From: an uncultured Veillonellaceae bacterium
GTDB lineage: Bacteria; Bacillota; Negativicutes; Selenomonadales; Selenomonadaceae
Direction of reading: 5' to 3'
NCBI GenBank assembly: GCA_902801565.1
Contig: CADCIX010000025.1
Coordinates: forward strand, 1 to 33,029
DNA: 33,029 nucleotides
In this document: positions 25,478 through 33,029 of the stretch, in pieces
How positions within the stretch are numbered: position 1 is the stretch's first letter
Layout of the letters: each line of letters opens with the position of its first letter
The notes under the pieces: generated by a model
The model's database searches: none
What the model was told of the DNA's origin: nothing
The model's input: only the letters and a program-made list of their open reading frames with translations
Translations under genes and position numbers: made by a program

Positions 25478-26148
25478 ATGAAGTTAAAATTTGACTCCAC
25501 CCTTGACTATCAACAGGAAGCCATCGCCGCCGTGCGGGATGTATTCAAGGGACAGACAGCAAAACAGTCTTTGTTCACAGTGACCGCTGTGGACGAGCAG
25601 TTATCGCTTTTGGACGAGTTTTCCGCTCCCCAACAGCTTGCCCTTGGACAGGGCATCGGCAACCGATTGGGACTGGACCAGGAAGATTTGCTCAAAAATA
25701 TCCGTGAGGTGCAGATCCGGCATGGACTTCCCCAATCAAGTGCCTTGGGCAACGAAATCAACCTTGATATCGAGATGGAAACCGGCACGGGGAAAACCTA
25801 TGTATACCTTCGCACCCTGCTGGAACTCAACAAGGCGTATGGCTTTACCAAGTTTATCATTGTTGTGCCAAGTATCGCCATCAAAGAAGGCGTAAAGAAA
25901 ACCATCGACATCACCCGTGAGCATTTCCGGGGAATCTACAGCAATGTGAACTATGATGCTTTTGTCTATGACAGCGACCATATCGAAAAAATCCGGGACT
26001 TTGCCACGGCCAACGATATCCAGATCATGGTCATCACCATCGATGCCTTCCAGAAATCCAGTGCGGCAAGGCACATTTCAAAGCCTTGGGCAATGGCGCA
26101 ACCTTCCTGCCGGTGGATGATTTTGGAGAGTTTATACAGGGCATTTGA
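25478..26148 (+). pseudogene. Type III restriction Res subunit with internal deletion
   Basis: The ATG at 25478 (GAGGTG upstream) starts a type III restriction/helicase subunit: MKLKFDSTLDYQQEAI, and the Walker A region METGTGKT at 100-107, followed by TKFIIVVPSIAIKEGVKKT and VITIDAFQKS. At 26054-26061 it jumps to another reading frame that reads IQCGKAHFKALGNG and ends FGEFIQGI with TGA at 26146-26148. This is the last 30 residues of a Res C-terminus (family pattern K-I-x-C-x-K-x-H-F-x-A-L). The middle, probably 600 or more residues including the DEAD box and the nuclease, is gone. The shared bases AAATCCAG at the join suggest a microhomology deletion. No Mod methylase gene is present. Confidence 0.8.
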
Positions 26149-26150
26149 AA

Positions 26151-26176
26151 AACGGCATCCCAAACGGGATGCCGTT
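26151..26176 (-). terminator. Strong hairpin terminator between res remnant and pyrophosphatase gene
   Basis: AACGGCATCCC (26151-26161) and GGGATGCCGTT (26166-26176) form a perfect 11-bp stem with an AAAC loop. On the minus strand TTT follows the stem directly, ending the pyrophosphatase transcript. It may act on the plus-strand remnant too. Confidence 0.8.
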
Positions 26177-26193
26177 CCTATACACACTATAAC

Positions 26194-27843
26194 TCACTCA
26201 GGCTTGATGCGCTTGACCGCTTCGGAAAGGGGCGGGATAATCTGTTTCTTGCGGGACATGACACCGGGCAGGTAGACATGGGTTCCGCTGGCGTCCTTCT
26301 TGAAGGCCTCGCCGATGAGCGTCTTGGGCGAACCGGAATAAAGCAGATAGGTGGCCTCCTCGATGATATCCGTCACCATGACAAGGCTCATGTCAAAGCC
26401 CTCTTTCTCGCAGATGGCTGCCATGCTCTTGATGAGCTCCGGCTCCAGATCCATGACCTCTTTGGTATCCATGACGGAAATCTGGCTCACGATGATGCGG
26501 TATTCGCCGATGCGGAACTCCTTCATATCGTTCTTGGCAATCTCCGCAGGGGTCATGTCACCAATGCCTGAGCCAGCCTTGAGCATGGCAAGTCCGTACT
26601 CGTTGATGTCCACACCCGCAATCTCCGCCAGATGCTTCGCGGTCTTCTTGTCATACTCCGTGCAGGTCGGCGACTTGAAGAGCACCGTGTCGGAGATGAT
26701 GGCCGAGAGGAGCAGTCCTGCAATGGAGGGCGGGATATCCACATCGCGGAGCCAGTGCATGTTGGCAACAATGGTCGCCGTGCAGCCCACCGGCTCCTGA
26801 TAGGTATAGATGGGCTCACTGGTCTGGATGCCGCCGAGGCGATGGTGGTCGATGATCTCGACGATCTTCGCTTCCTCGATGCCTTCCACGGCCTGTCCGC
26901 GCTCGTTGTGATCCACAAGAATGACGCGCTCGCGCTCGGGAACCATGAGCTGGTCACGGCTCACAAGCCCTACCAGATGCCCGTTTTCCACCACGGGATA
27001 GTTGCGGTAGTTCGTCTCCTCCATGGTTCCCTTGATGTCGCTGAGGAGATCCAGGGGCTTGAAGCAGACAGGCGCCTCGTGCATGATCCGGCGAATCGGC
27101 ACGCACTGGTTGATGAGGCGGGCGGAAGTATAGGTATCGTAAGGCGTGCTCAAGATAAACATCTTGCGCTTCTCGCCCTCCTCGATGACAGCGGCAGGAA
27201 CCTGCCCATTGCCCGTGACGATGAGACAGGAAATATCCTGGTTCATGCAGTCCAGCAGGGTTGCCTCATGGCGATCCCCCACCAGGACGATATCGTTCTT
27301 TTTCACGACGCTCTTAATGGTGTTCACACTGCCGGCAGCGATGCGCACACTACCCTCAATGAAATCTCCCTCGTCCCCGTTCACCAAAACCTTGGCATCG
27401 ATGGCATGGATGATATCGCGATAACGCACGCGCATATCGGCAAGGTTCTGCATGCCAAGCTCCTGGAAATAGCGTTTCGCCAGATCGCTGACCGTGACGA
27501 TTCCCACCAGTACGCCCTTGCTGTCCGTGACCGGAACGGATTTCAGGTCATTGTCGCGCATGACCTCTCCCAGACGGCGCAGAGTATCATGCTGGCGCAC
27601 CACGATCTTGCAGTCCAGCGTGATATCCTTGACGCGCGGATAGAGATCCGTGATGAGGAGCGGCTGCTCCACCTTGAAATGCTCCAACGCAAACTTCGTC
27701 TCGGCATTCACCTTTCCGGCGCGGGCGGGAACAACATTCTCCCCCATGGCCTGCTTCAAATGGGCATAGCCAATCGCCGAGCATATGGAGTCCGTGTCCG
27801 GATTGCGATGGCCAATCGTGTAAATGGGTTTCGTGCTTTTCAT
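26194..27843 (-). CDS. Manganese-dependent inorganic pyrophosphatase with CBS and DRTGG domains
   Basis: Family II pyrophosphatases hydrolyse PPi to phosphate; members with inserted CBS domains are regulated by adenine nucleotides. The 549-residue protein starts MKSTKPIYTIGHRNPDTDS (metal-binding His and Asp at 12-18), has two CBS-type segments (VPVTDSKGVLVGIVTVSDLAK and NYPVVENGHLVGLVSRDQL) around a DRTGG region (about 180-290), and returns to the catalytic domain with LVDHNE and IIDHHRLGG. The C-terminal DHHA2 domain closes with SRKKQIIPPL, the substrate-binding part. The ATG at 27843 has AAAGGAGG upstream; an open extension to 27927 covers only promoter sequence. Such proteins are frequent in Clostridia and Negativicutes. 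Confidence 0.92.
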   Translation of the reverse strand: MKSTKPIYTIGHRNPDTDSICSAIGYAHLKQAMGENVVPARAGKVNAETKFALEHFKVEQPLLITDLYPRVKDITLDCKIVVRQHDTLRRLGEVMRDNDLKSVPVTDSKGVLVGIVTVSDLAKRYFQELGMQNLADMRVRYRDIIHAIDAKVLVNGDEGDFIEGSVRIAAGSVNTIKSVVKKNDIVLVGDRHEATLLDCMNQDISCLIVTGNGQVPAAVIEEGEKRKMFILSTPYDTYTSARLINQCVPIRRIMHEAPVCFKPLDLLSDIKGTMEETNYRNYPVVENGHLVGLVSRDQLMVPERERVILVDHNERGQAVEGIEEAKIVEIIDHHRLGGIQTSEPIYTYQEPVGCTATIVANMHWLRDVDIPPSIAGLLLSAIISDTVLFKSPTCTEYDKKTAKHLAEIAGVDINEYGLAMLKAGSGIGDMTPAEIAKNDMKEFRIGEYRIIVSQISVMDTKEVMDLEPELIKSMAAICEKEGFDMSLVMVTDIIEEATYLLYSGSPKTLIGEAFKKDASGTHVYLPGVMSRKKQIIPPLSEAVKRIKPE

Positions 27844-27938
27844 TGCAGAAACTTCCTCCTTTAATATAATAAGGAATACGGTGCAAAAAGGCAAAGGACC
27901 TGCCACAACAGACAGCGCACAGGTCAATCGTATTTTTT

Positions 27939-27967
27939 ATTATAACGTATTGTTCAAATTTTGCCAA
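27939..27967 (-). promoter_or_regulatory. Promoter module copy 3, before the pyrophosphatase gene
   Basis: On the minus strand TTGGCA is at 27967-27962 and TATAAT at 27944-27939, spacer 17 (AAATTTGAACAATACGT, one base different from copy 2). The palindrome ATTTTGCC-ATT-GGCAAAAT again includes the -35. The leader to the ATG at 27843 would be about 90 bases. The module begins directly behind the ktrA stop at 27985. Confidence 0.8.
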
Positions 27968-27984
27968 TGGCAAAATATACCGAT

Positions 27985-28647
27985 TCAATCCATCATCTCT
28001 CTCTCGAATCTCGCAAAGGTTTCCGGTGTCCCGATGAGGAACATCCTGTCATCTGCCGCAAAGACCTGATTGGGAGAGGGTGATACGATGGTCTTGCCCT
28101 CATGGATCAATGCGATGAGGTTGAGCTGGTAGAGGGAACGCAGCTCCGATTCAATCAGATTCTTTCCCACGAGCCGGCGGGGCATGTCGATGCCCATGAT
28201 CTGGATGTCTTTTGCGATTTCGATATAGTCCACCATATGGGGCGACACCAGACGAAAGGCGACCCTGCGCGCCGTATCCCGCTCGGAAAAGATGACCTCT
28301 GTCGCTCCGAGTCTGCGCGCCATTTCTGCATGCCGCTCATCAATCGCCTTCACAATGATTTCCGAAAGGTTCATTTCCTTGCAAAGCATCGTTGCCATCA
28401 GGCTTGCCTCCAGGTTGCCGGAAGCGATGATTGCCGCGTCGAAGCTGGCAATGCCCGCCTGTTCCATGGCTCTGGCATCGCGGATATCGAAGCTCACCAC
28501 ATGGGTCAGGCGATTCGCCATGCTGGAAGCGATATTCTCATCACGGTCTACGCCCAGCACATTGTAGCCCATATCGGCCAAAGCAATGGCCAGATTGCTG
28601 CCAAAGCGTCCCAGCCCGAAGACAACAAATTGTTTCTTGTCCGCCAT
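27985..28647 (-). CDS. ktrA: KtrA/TrkA-type potassium channel regulatory subunit
   Basis: KtrA is the cytoplasmic RCK ring that gates the KtrB potassium translocator, binding ATP/ADP. The 220-residue protein has an N-terminal RCK_N Rossmann motif (FGLGRFGSNLA, 10-20, with VDRDENIA at the end of strand two) and a C-terminal RCK_C domain (from about 140) which in relatives binds c-di-AMP. Two-domain single-copy architecture identifies KtrA rather than four-domain TrkA. It follows ktrB by 18 bases with GGAGG before its ATG. Confidence 0.9.
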   Translation of the reverse strand: MADKKQFVVFGLGRFGSNLAIALADMGYNVLGVDRDENIASSMANRLTHVVSFDIRDARAMEQAGIASFDAAIIASGNLEASLMATMLCKEMNLSEIIVKAIDERHAEMARRLGATEVIFSERDTARRVAFRLVSPHMVDYIEIAKDIQIMGIDMPRRLVGKNLIESELRSLYQLNLIALIHEGKTIVSPSPNQVFAADDRMFLIGTPETFARFEREMMD

Positions 28648-28665
28648 TTTTATTCCTCCAAATCC

Positions 28666-30045
28666 TCACCCGATCATGATATCTTCCGACGGGTATTTGA
28701 TGATGGTGTCTTTTTGGTCGATGAGGCAGAGCATGAAAGTCATGATCCCCACCCTGCCGGCCAGCATGGTGAGAACCAGGATGAGCTTCCCCCAGGCATT
28801 CCATTCCAGGGTGATACCGATACCCATGCCGACGGTTGCAAATCCCGATACGGTTTCAAATATGACTTCCAGCAGCTCATGCTGCTCCCCATCGAGGATG
28901 GAAAGGATAATGCCTGCCGTCACGACCCAGATGGTTCCCATGGTGAAGATGGCAAAGGCATGGTCGCGCAGCCGTTGCGTGATGCGCCGCCCGAAAACGA
29001 TGATCTCGCTCTGTCCACGAAACACGGCCCACATGGACAGTACGATGACCGCGAAGGTGGTGCATTTGATGCCTCCTCCTGTGGAAAGCGGCGAGGCGCC
29101 GATGAACATGATGATGATCATGGCAAGCTGGGAAATCTGTTCCGTTTCCGCCAGATCGAAGCTGTTGAAGCCCGCAGTCCGGCAGGAAATGGAAGTGAAA
29201 CAGGAGTTTGCAAGCTGCTCTGGCAGGCTGAGTGTGCCAATCGTATTGGGATTGCTGCATTCCACGCCAAAGATCAGCAAGGTCCCCGCAAGAATCAGGA
29301 TGATGTTGGAAACAATGACCAGTTTCGTGTGAAGTGAAAACCGGGACCACCTTCGCCGATGCACGAATTCCGCCAGAACGGTAAAACCGATGCCACCCAG
29401 GAGAATCAAAAGGGCCAGACAGGTCAGAAGGAAGATATCGTCATTGCGCTGGCAGAGGCTGTCATAGTTGCCAAAAAGGTCAAATCCCCCGTTGCAGAAG
29501 GCGGATACCGAGTGGAAAATCCCATAGCCGATCGCCTTCATGCCAAATTCCGGATAGAAGTGAACGGAAAGCAGGACAGCAAAGAACCCTTCAATGAGAA
29601 AGGTGTATTTGATGATGCGGCGAATCAGGCCCACAAGTCCATTTCGCCCCCCCTGGTTCAAGGATTCCTGGATGGCAATGCTTTCCTGCAGCTGAAAGCG
29701 GTGGCCGATGGAATGGGCAACCAAGGTTGCCAGTGTCATGATGCCCAATCCGCCGATTTGCAGCAAGAGCAGCATGACGATGGTGCCGAACACGGTCAGA
29801 TCATTGTGGACATCCACTACGGTCAATCCTGTGACGCAGGAGGCGGAAGTGGAAACAAAAAGGGCATCTATGGGATGGAGCCCCTGCCCATTCGTGGTGC
29901 TGATTGGCAGCATCAGCAGCAAAGTGCCGATGGCAATCATGGCGACAAAGCTCAACAGGATGACTCGTGCGGGCTTGAAGCGCATCATATGCTGGATGCG
30001 CACATTAGGATGCCGGAGTCTCGTTGATTCTCTTGATAAGTACAT
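28666..30045 (-). CDS. ktrB: KtrB/TrkH-type potassium translocating subunit
   Basis: This 459-residue membrane protein forms the potassium pathway of the Ktr system. The four pore loops of the SKT family are visible, each with its key glycine region: SASCVTGLT, CNGGFDLFG, SISCRTAGFNS and SGFATVGMG. Between them lie eight or more hydrophobic segments (for example VILLSFVAMIAIGTLLLML near residues 28-46). The start at 30045 (MYLSREST) has AAGGAAGG upstream; longer open frames lack an RBS. It is the first gene of ktrB-ktrA and is divergent from the exonuclease gene. Confidence 0.93.
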   Translation of the reverse strand: MYLSRESTRLRHPNVRIQHMMRFKPARVILLSFVAMIAIGTLLLMLPISTTNGQGLHPIDALFVSTSASCVTGLTVVDVHNDLTVFGTIVMLLLLQIGGLGIMTLATLVAHSIGHRFQLQESIAIQESLNQGGRNGLVGLIRRIIKYTFLIEGFFAVLLSVHFYPEFGMKAIGYGIFHSVSAFCNGGFDLFGNYDSLCQRNDDIFLLTCLALLILLGGIGFTVLAEFVHRRRWSRFSLHTKLVIVSNIILILAGTLLIFGVECSNPNTIGTLSLPEQLANSCFTSISCRTAGFNSFDLAETEQISQLAMIIIMFIGASPLSTGGGIKCTTFAVIVLSMWAVFRGQSEIIVFGRRITQRLRDHAFAIFTMGTIWVVTAGIILSILDGEQHELLEVIFETVSGFATVGMGIGITLEWNAWGKLILVLTMLAGRVGIMTFMLCLIDQKDTIIKYPSEDIMIG

Positions 30046-30079
30046 GTGGAACCTTCCTTTTGACATTCGAAAGTTATCG

Positions 30080-30108
30080 TTGTCATATCTTTCGATATTT
30101 GCTATCAT
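30080..30108 (+). promoter_or_regulatory. Promoter of the exonuclease gene (TTGTCA-17-TATCAT)
   Basis: TTGTCA at 30080-30085 and TATCAT at 30103-30108, spacer 17, lie about 50 bases before the ATG at 30161. An inverted repeat TCGAAAG (30067-30073)/CTTTCGA (30089-30095) straddles the -35 and could be an operator. No clear ktrB promoter was seen on the other strand. Confidence 0.55.
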
Positions 30109-30160
30109 TGGGAAACATAGGAATTGTTTCCCAAATGAATACGAAACAGGAGATGAGAAC

Positions 30161-30703
30161 ATGTCCGTTTCAGTGGACTTAGCGAAAATCATTTGCTTTG
30201 ACACAGAGACCACGGGGCTCGGCAACCAGGCCGAAATCCTGCAGCTTTCCATCATGAACGCCGCCGACGAGGTACTGTTCGACGAGTACATCAGGCCCAA
30301 GCACCATCTCTCATGGCCGGAGGCCGAGGCCGTCCATCACATTTCACCGGAAATGGTGGCAGACAAGGAGGCCATCGATGCTCACCATGACCGCATCGTG
30401 GAGATACTGGAGGCCGCCCAATACTACATCGGCTACAACATCCTCTATGACATCCGCATGCTCAAGCAGGCAGGGATTCCCATGGACTCCTTTCATCGGA
30501 AGCATGTGCAGGTCATCGATGTCATGCGGAACTTCGCCCCTGTCTACGGGGAAACCAACCCAAAAAGAGGCGGCTACAAATGGCAGAACCTCACGACCTG
30601 CGCTAAGTATTACAAGTATGACTGGGGCAGCGACAAGGCCCACGGGGCACTTGCCGACACCAAAGCCACCCTTTACTGCTTCAAGAAAATGAACAACCTA
30701 TGA
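30161..30703 (+). CDS. DnaQ-like 3'-5' exonuclease (DEDDh)
   Basis: The 180-residue protein has the exonuclease motif I FDTETTGLG (Asp and Glu at 14 and 16), motif II GYNILYDIRML with its Asp, and motif III HGALADTKA with the His and Asp of the DEDDh group. It has no polymerase or helicase domain. Such stand-alone enzymes trim single-stranded DNA or RNA ends; the substrate is not readable here. AGGAGA eight bases before the ATG supports the start. The next gene follows by 10 bases. Confidence 0.85.
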   Translation: MSVSVDLAKIICFDTETTGLGNQAEILQLSIMNAADEVLFDEYIRPKHHLSWPEAEAVHHISPEMVADKEAIDAHHDRIVEILEAAQYYIGYNILYDIRMLKQAGIPMDSFHRKHVQVIDVMRNFAPVYGETNPKRGGYKWQNLTTCAKYYKYDWGSDKAHGALADTKATLYCFKKMNNL

Positions 30704-30713
30704 GGAGATCATC

Positions 30714-31106
30714 ATGCAACAAACCATATGGATTGCCCTGAGCCTGGTTCTCTTCGTGATTGTCGCACTGGAGATGTACCATTCCCTGAAGCGCTCCGAG
30801 ACGACGAACCGGCTCATCAACAAATACATCGACGACCTGGAAAATGAGCATCTTTTCGATGAGATCTACGAATACTGCCAAAAGGATTTCAAACTCCGCC
30901 GCATCATGCGGAAGCATGCCGCCACAAAGGAGGACATCAAGTCACTCCACAAGAAACTCATGACCTGGGGCAATATCAAGAAAGGACGTCGCTTCGTTCC
31001 CATCACGTCCTTCTTCTACGCCTATTCCCTGAACTACCTCTTTGAACATCGCGACGACGATGACAAGAAAGTCACCATGCGGATGTTGAATTTCTTTCAT
31101 ATCTGA
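30714..31106 (+). CDS. Small protein with one N-terminal membrane segment, unknown
   Basis: A single hydrophobic segment (residues 5-20, WIALSLVLFVIVALEM) is followed by a charged, helical cytoplasmic part of about 105 residues with no motif that I recognise (KYIDDLENEHLFDEIYEY, then basic RRIMRKHAATKEDI). GAGGAG precedes the ATG. It is co-directional with and 10 bases after the exonuclease gene and probably shares its promoter. It converges on the pilC-like gene with 11 bases between them. Confidence 0.7.
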   Translation: MQQTIWIALSLVLFVIVALEMYHSLKRSETTNRLINKYIDDLENEHLFDEIYEYCQKDFKLRRIMRKHAATKEDIKSLHKKLMTWGNIKKGRRFVPITSFFYAYSLNYLFEHRDDDDKKVTMRMLNFFHI

Positions 31107-31117
31107 TTCTTGCTCCA

Positions 31118-32320
31118 TCAGGAAATCGCTTCCATGGAATCCAACAGGGGAAGGACAATGGCAAGGATAAAGAACAGGACGATGCCGCCCATGACCAGGA
31201 TCAGTGCCGGTTCCACCATGGACTGGAGCCTCTTGGATGTATTTTCCGCGGAAATGCGGCAGTAATCCGCCCCTTTCTGGAGCATCTCCTCCAAATGCCC
31301 GGAACTCTCCCCCGCTGCCACAAGCTGCAGGAGCATTGCCGGAAACAGGGGATTCCCCTTCCATGCCTCCGCCAGGGAATACCCCTGCTGCACACTGTTT
31401 CTTGCCTTGGAAACCACATCCTGCAACGCCAGGTTGTCCGTCACCTTCCCCGCCATGGAAAGTGCCTCGTCGATCCGCAATCCCCCGTTGAGCAGCACGG
31501 ACAGGGTTCCAAGAATATGCATCCATGCCGTCTGCTTCTTCAGCTCCCCAACGGCAGGCAATCGCAGAAGGAAAGCATCCACGGGGCGGCGAACCGACTC
31601 CTTTCCATATAATTGCCAAAGCCCCAGCAGAACAGCGATACCGCCCAGCAGAGCAAAAAGCCCATAGTTCGCAATGAAATTGCCGAAAAACAATAAAATG
31701 CGGGCAGGAAGGGGCAAATCCACATGCAGCCCTTCCAGCAGGCCGACAAAGGTGGGCAGGATGAACACCATCATCACGAAAAGGACAGAACATACGGAGA
31801 CTGCCAGGATCATAGGATAAAACATGGCGGACTGGATTTTTTTCCTGTCCTCGTATTCCCGTTCTAAGTAATCCGCTGCCCTTGCCAGGATTTCGGGCAG
31901 ACTTCCGCTGGCCTCCCCCGCTGCAATGAGGTGGACAATACTTGCCGAAAAGACATCCTCATATTTCTGCATGGCACTGGCCAGACCATGCCCCAGTTCC
32001 ACGGACTGGCGTATCTCCTTTACCATTTCAAGATATGCCTTATCCCCGCCCTGCTGTTCCATGGAAGCCAGTATCTTGTTGATGGGCTGCGCATCCACCA
32101 TGACCGCAAGCTGGCGGCAGAAAAATACCGCATGTTTCCGCGTAACCGATGAGAATCGGAGACCCTTCCATCGGCTTTGCTGCTTCTCCTCCTCGATATG
32201 GATGACCCGCAGCATCTGCCCCCTTACCACCCTGGCCGCCTCGCGTGGGGAGTCTGCCTCAAGCTCCCCTTCCCTCAGTTCTCCGCTGGCGCTGCAGGCA
32301 ACATAATGAAACATCGCCAT
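31118..32320 (-). CDS. pilC: Type IV pilus/type II secretion inner-membrane protein PilC/GspF
   Basis: The 400-residue protein has the duplicated GspF domain: the first (about 70-190) with RQLAVMVDAQPINKIL and AAGEASGSLPEIL, the second (about 270-390) with LGTLSVLLNGGLRIDEAL and AAGESSGHLEEML. Hydrophobic segments near 170-192, 215-240 and 370-393 match the three membrane helices. PilC anchors the assembly and retraction ATPases of type IV pili or competence pili. GGGAGG seven bases before the ATG at 32320 fixes the start. It follows the PilT-like ATPase by 12 bases. Confidence 0.9.
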   Translation of the reverse strand: MAMFHYVACSASGELREGELEADSPREAARVVRGQMLRVIHIEEEKQQSRWKGLRFSSVTRKHAVFFCRQLAVMVDAQPINKILASMEQQGGDKAYLEMVKEIRQSVELGHGLASAMQKYEDVFSASIVHLIAAGEASGSLPEILARAADYLEREYEDRKKIQSAMFYPMILAVSVCSVLFVMMVFILPTFVGLLEGLHVDLPLPARILLFFGNFIANYGLFALLGGIAVLLGLWQLYGKESVRRPVDAFLLRLPAVGELKKQTAWMHILGTLSVLLNGGLRIDEALSMAGKVTDNLALQDVVSKARNSVQQGYSLAEAWKGNPLFPAMLLQLVAAGESSGHLEEMLQKGADYCRISAENTSKRLQSMVEPALILVMGGIVLFFILAIVLPLLDSMEAIS

Positions 32321-32332
32321 GCGCACACCTCC

Positions 32333-33029
32333 CTATCCTCTGTCTTCCAAACGCTCAAAGAGTTCTTTCGTGATGCGCCCTCCCTGGTAGAGTGACTTCC
32401 ATGCCATCTGCCTCGTCTGCATCCCGCACTCCCTGCCTCCCATCATCACGGAATCCAGTTGGGGATATTTCCCCTGCCGGATGATGTTGCGGGCTGCCGC
32501 AGTTGCCAGAAGCACCTCGACGGCACACACTCTCCCGCCATCTTTCGCAGGCAGGAGCTGCTGTGAGAAAATACCCGTGAACACGGAGGCAAACTGCTCC
32601 CGAACAACGTCTCTCTGCCCTGCGGGGAACATACCCTCCACCCGCATGGCCGTTTCCGCGGCACTTTTCGTATGCAATGTCCCAAGCACCAGGATTCCCG
32701 TTTCCGCTGCCATGAGCGCCGTCCGCATCGTCTCCGCATCCCGCAGTTCCCCCACCAGGATCACATCCGGCATTTCCCGCAAAGCACTGCGAAGGCCCTG
32801 CGGAAAGCTCAGGAAATCCTTCCCCAACTCCCTCTGGCTGATGAAGCAGTTCCCTGGTACATGCACATATTCCAAGGGATCTTCCAATGTGACGATATGA
32901 TACGATCTCTCCCGGTTGAGCTCCTCAATGAAGGCCGCCAGCGTGGTGGTCTTTCCGCTTCCCGTCCTTCCGGTCACCAGGATCAGTCCCTGGTCAACTT
33001 CCTTCATTTTCTGCCATGCCTTCCATGCA
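32333..33029 (-). CDS. pilT: PilT-type pilus retraction ATPase, 5' end outside the window
   Basis: The visible 231 or so residues hold the RecA-like core of a secretion ATPase: Walker A TGRTGSGKTTT, the Asp box LEDPLEYV, SALREMPDVILVGELRD as Walker B region, AETGILVLGTLHTKSA as His box, and RVEGMFPAGQRD. The MFP and LREMPD patterns fit PilT rather than PilB/GspE, and no zinc-binding CxxC insert is seen. PilT retracts type IV pili. The frame continues without a stop to the last base, so the N-terminal domain lies beyond 33029; the ATG at 33007 is internal. Confidence 0.85.
   Translation of the reverse strand, partial: AWKAWQKMKEVDQGLILVTGRTGSGKTTTLAAFIEELNRERSYHIVTLEDPLEYVHVPGNCFISQRELGKDFLSFPQGLRSALREMPDVILVGELRDAETMRTALMAAETGILVLGTLHTKSAAETAMRVEGMFPAGQRDVVREQFASVFTGIFSQQLLPAKDGGRVCAVEVLLATAAARNIIRQGKYPQLDSVMMGGRECGMQTRQMAWKSLYQGGRITKELFERLEDRG

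Overview
The window looks like chromosome from a diderm Firmicute of the class Negativicutes, probably Selenomonadaceae (Selenomonas or Mitsuokella-like). I infer this from gene content and protein style: moderately high GC, strong Gram-positive-type Shine-Dalgarno sites (GGAGG), the yicC-remA-gmk-rpoZ-coaBC cluster, PyrR, a B. subtilis-type purF, KtrAB, RqcH and a PilT/PilC pair. No ribosomal RNA or other taxonomic marker is present, so the genus is a guess.

Layout. 1-1.8 kb: end of a cobalamin pair, cobD-cobC, on the minus strand, plus the start of another minus-strand gene at the very edge. 1.95-2.09 kb: tRNA-Pro(CGG) on the plus strand with a consensus promoter and a strong terminator. 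2.1-8.8 kb: galE and the purine genes purE, purF-M-N-H-D (minus), in which 'PurH' is only the IMP cyclohydrolase domain. 8.8-13.1 kb: the minus-strand housekeeping operon dapF-yicC-remA-gmk-rpoZ-coaBC with 4-base overlaps. 13.2-15 kb: rqcH on plus, divergent from dapF. 15-17.4 kb: ybaK-like deacylase, a secreted DUF3298 protein and a small DUF4160 pair. 17.4-23.3 kb: minus-strand run pcrA-ligA-pyrR followed by a lipoprotein with a C-terminal EndoU nuclease domain and a small gene overlapping it by 4 bases, a likely toxin-immunity pair.

23.3-26.2 kb is the accessory part. It holds a long, highly structured RNA-like element with a predicted pseudoknot (HEARO/omega-RNA-like, with no iscB gene), a retropepsin-like protease, an intergenic palindromic repeat, a small HTH protein, and three damaged genes: a serine recombinase cut off at the same point as a YoeB/Txe toxin read from the other strand, an antitoxin left without a whole toxin, and a type III restriction subunit with its middle deleted.

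26.2-33 kb returns to core genes: a CBS-domain manganese pyrophosphatase, KtrA/KtrB potassium uptake, a DnaQ-like exonuclease with a small membrane protein, and a type IV pilus PilC/GspF-PilT pair running off the right edge.

A nearly identical promoter module (TTGGCA/AAGACA, a conserved 17-base spacer, TATAAT) stands before three unrelated genes: cobD, the retropepsin-like gene and the pyrophosphatase. Positions, motifs and junctions were read by eye; family names rest on recognised motifs, not on searches.
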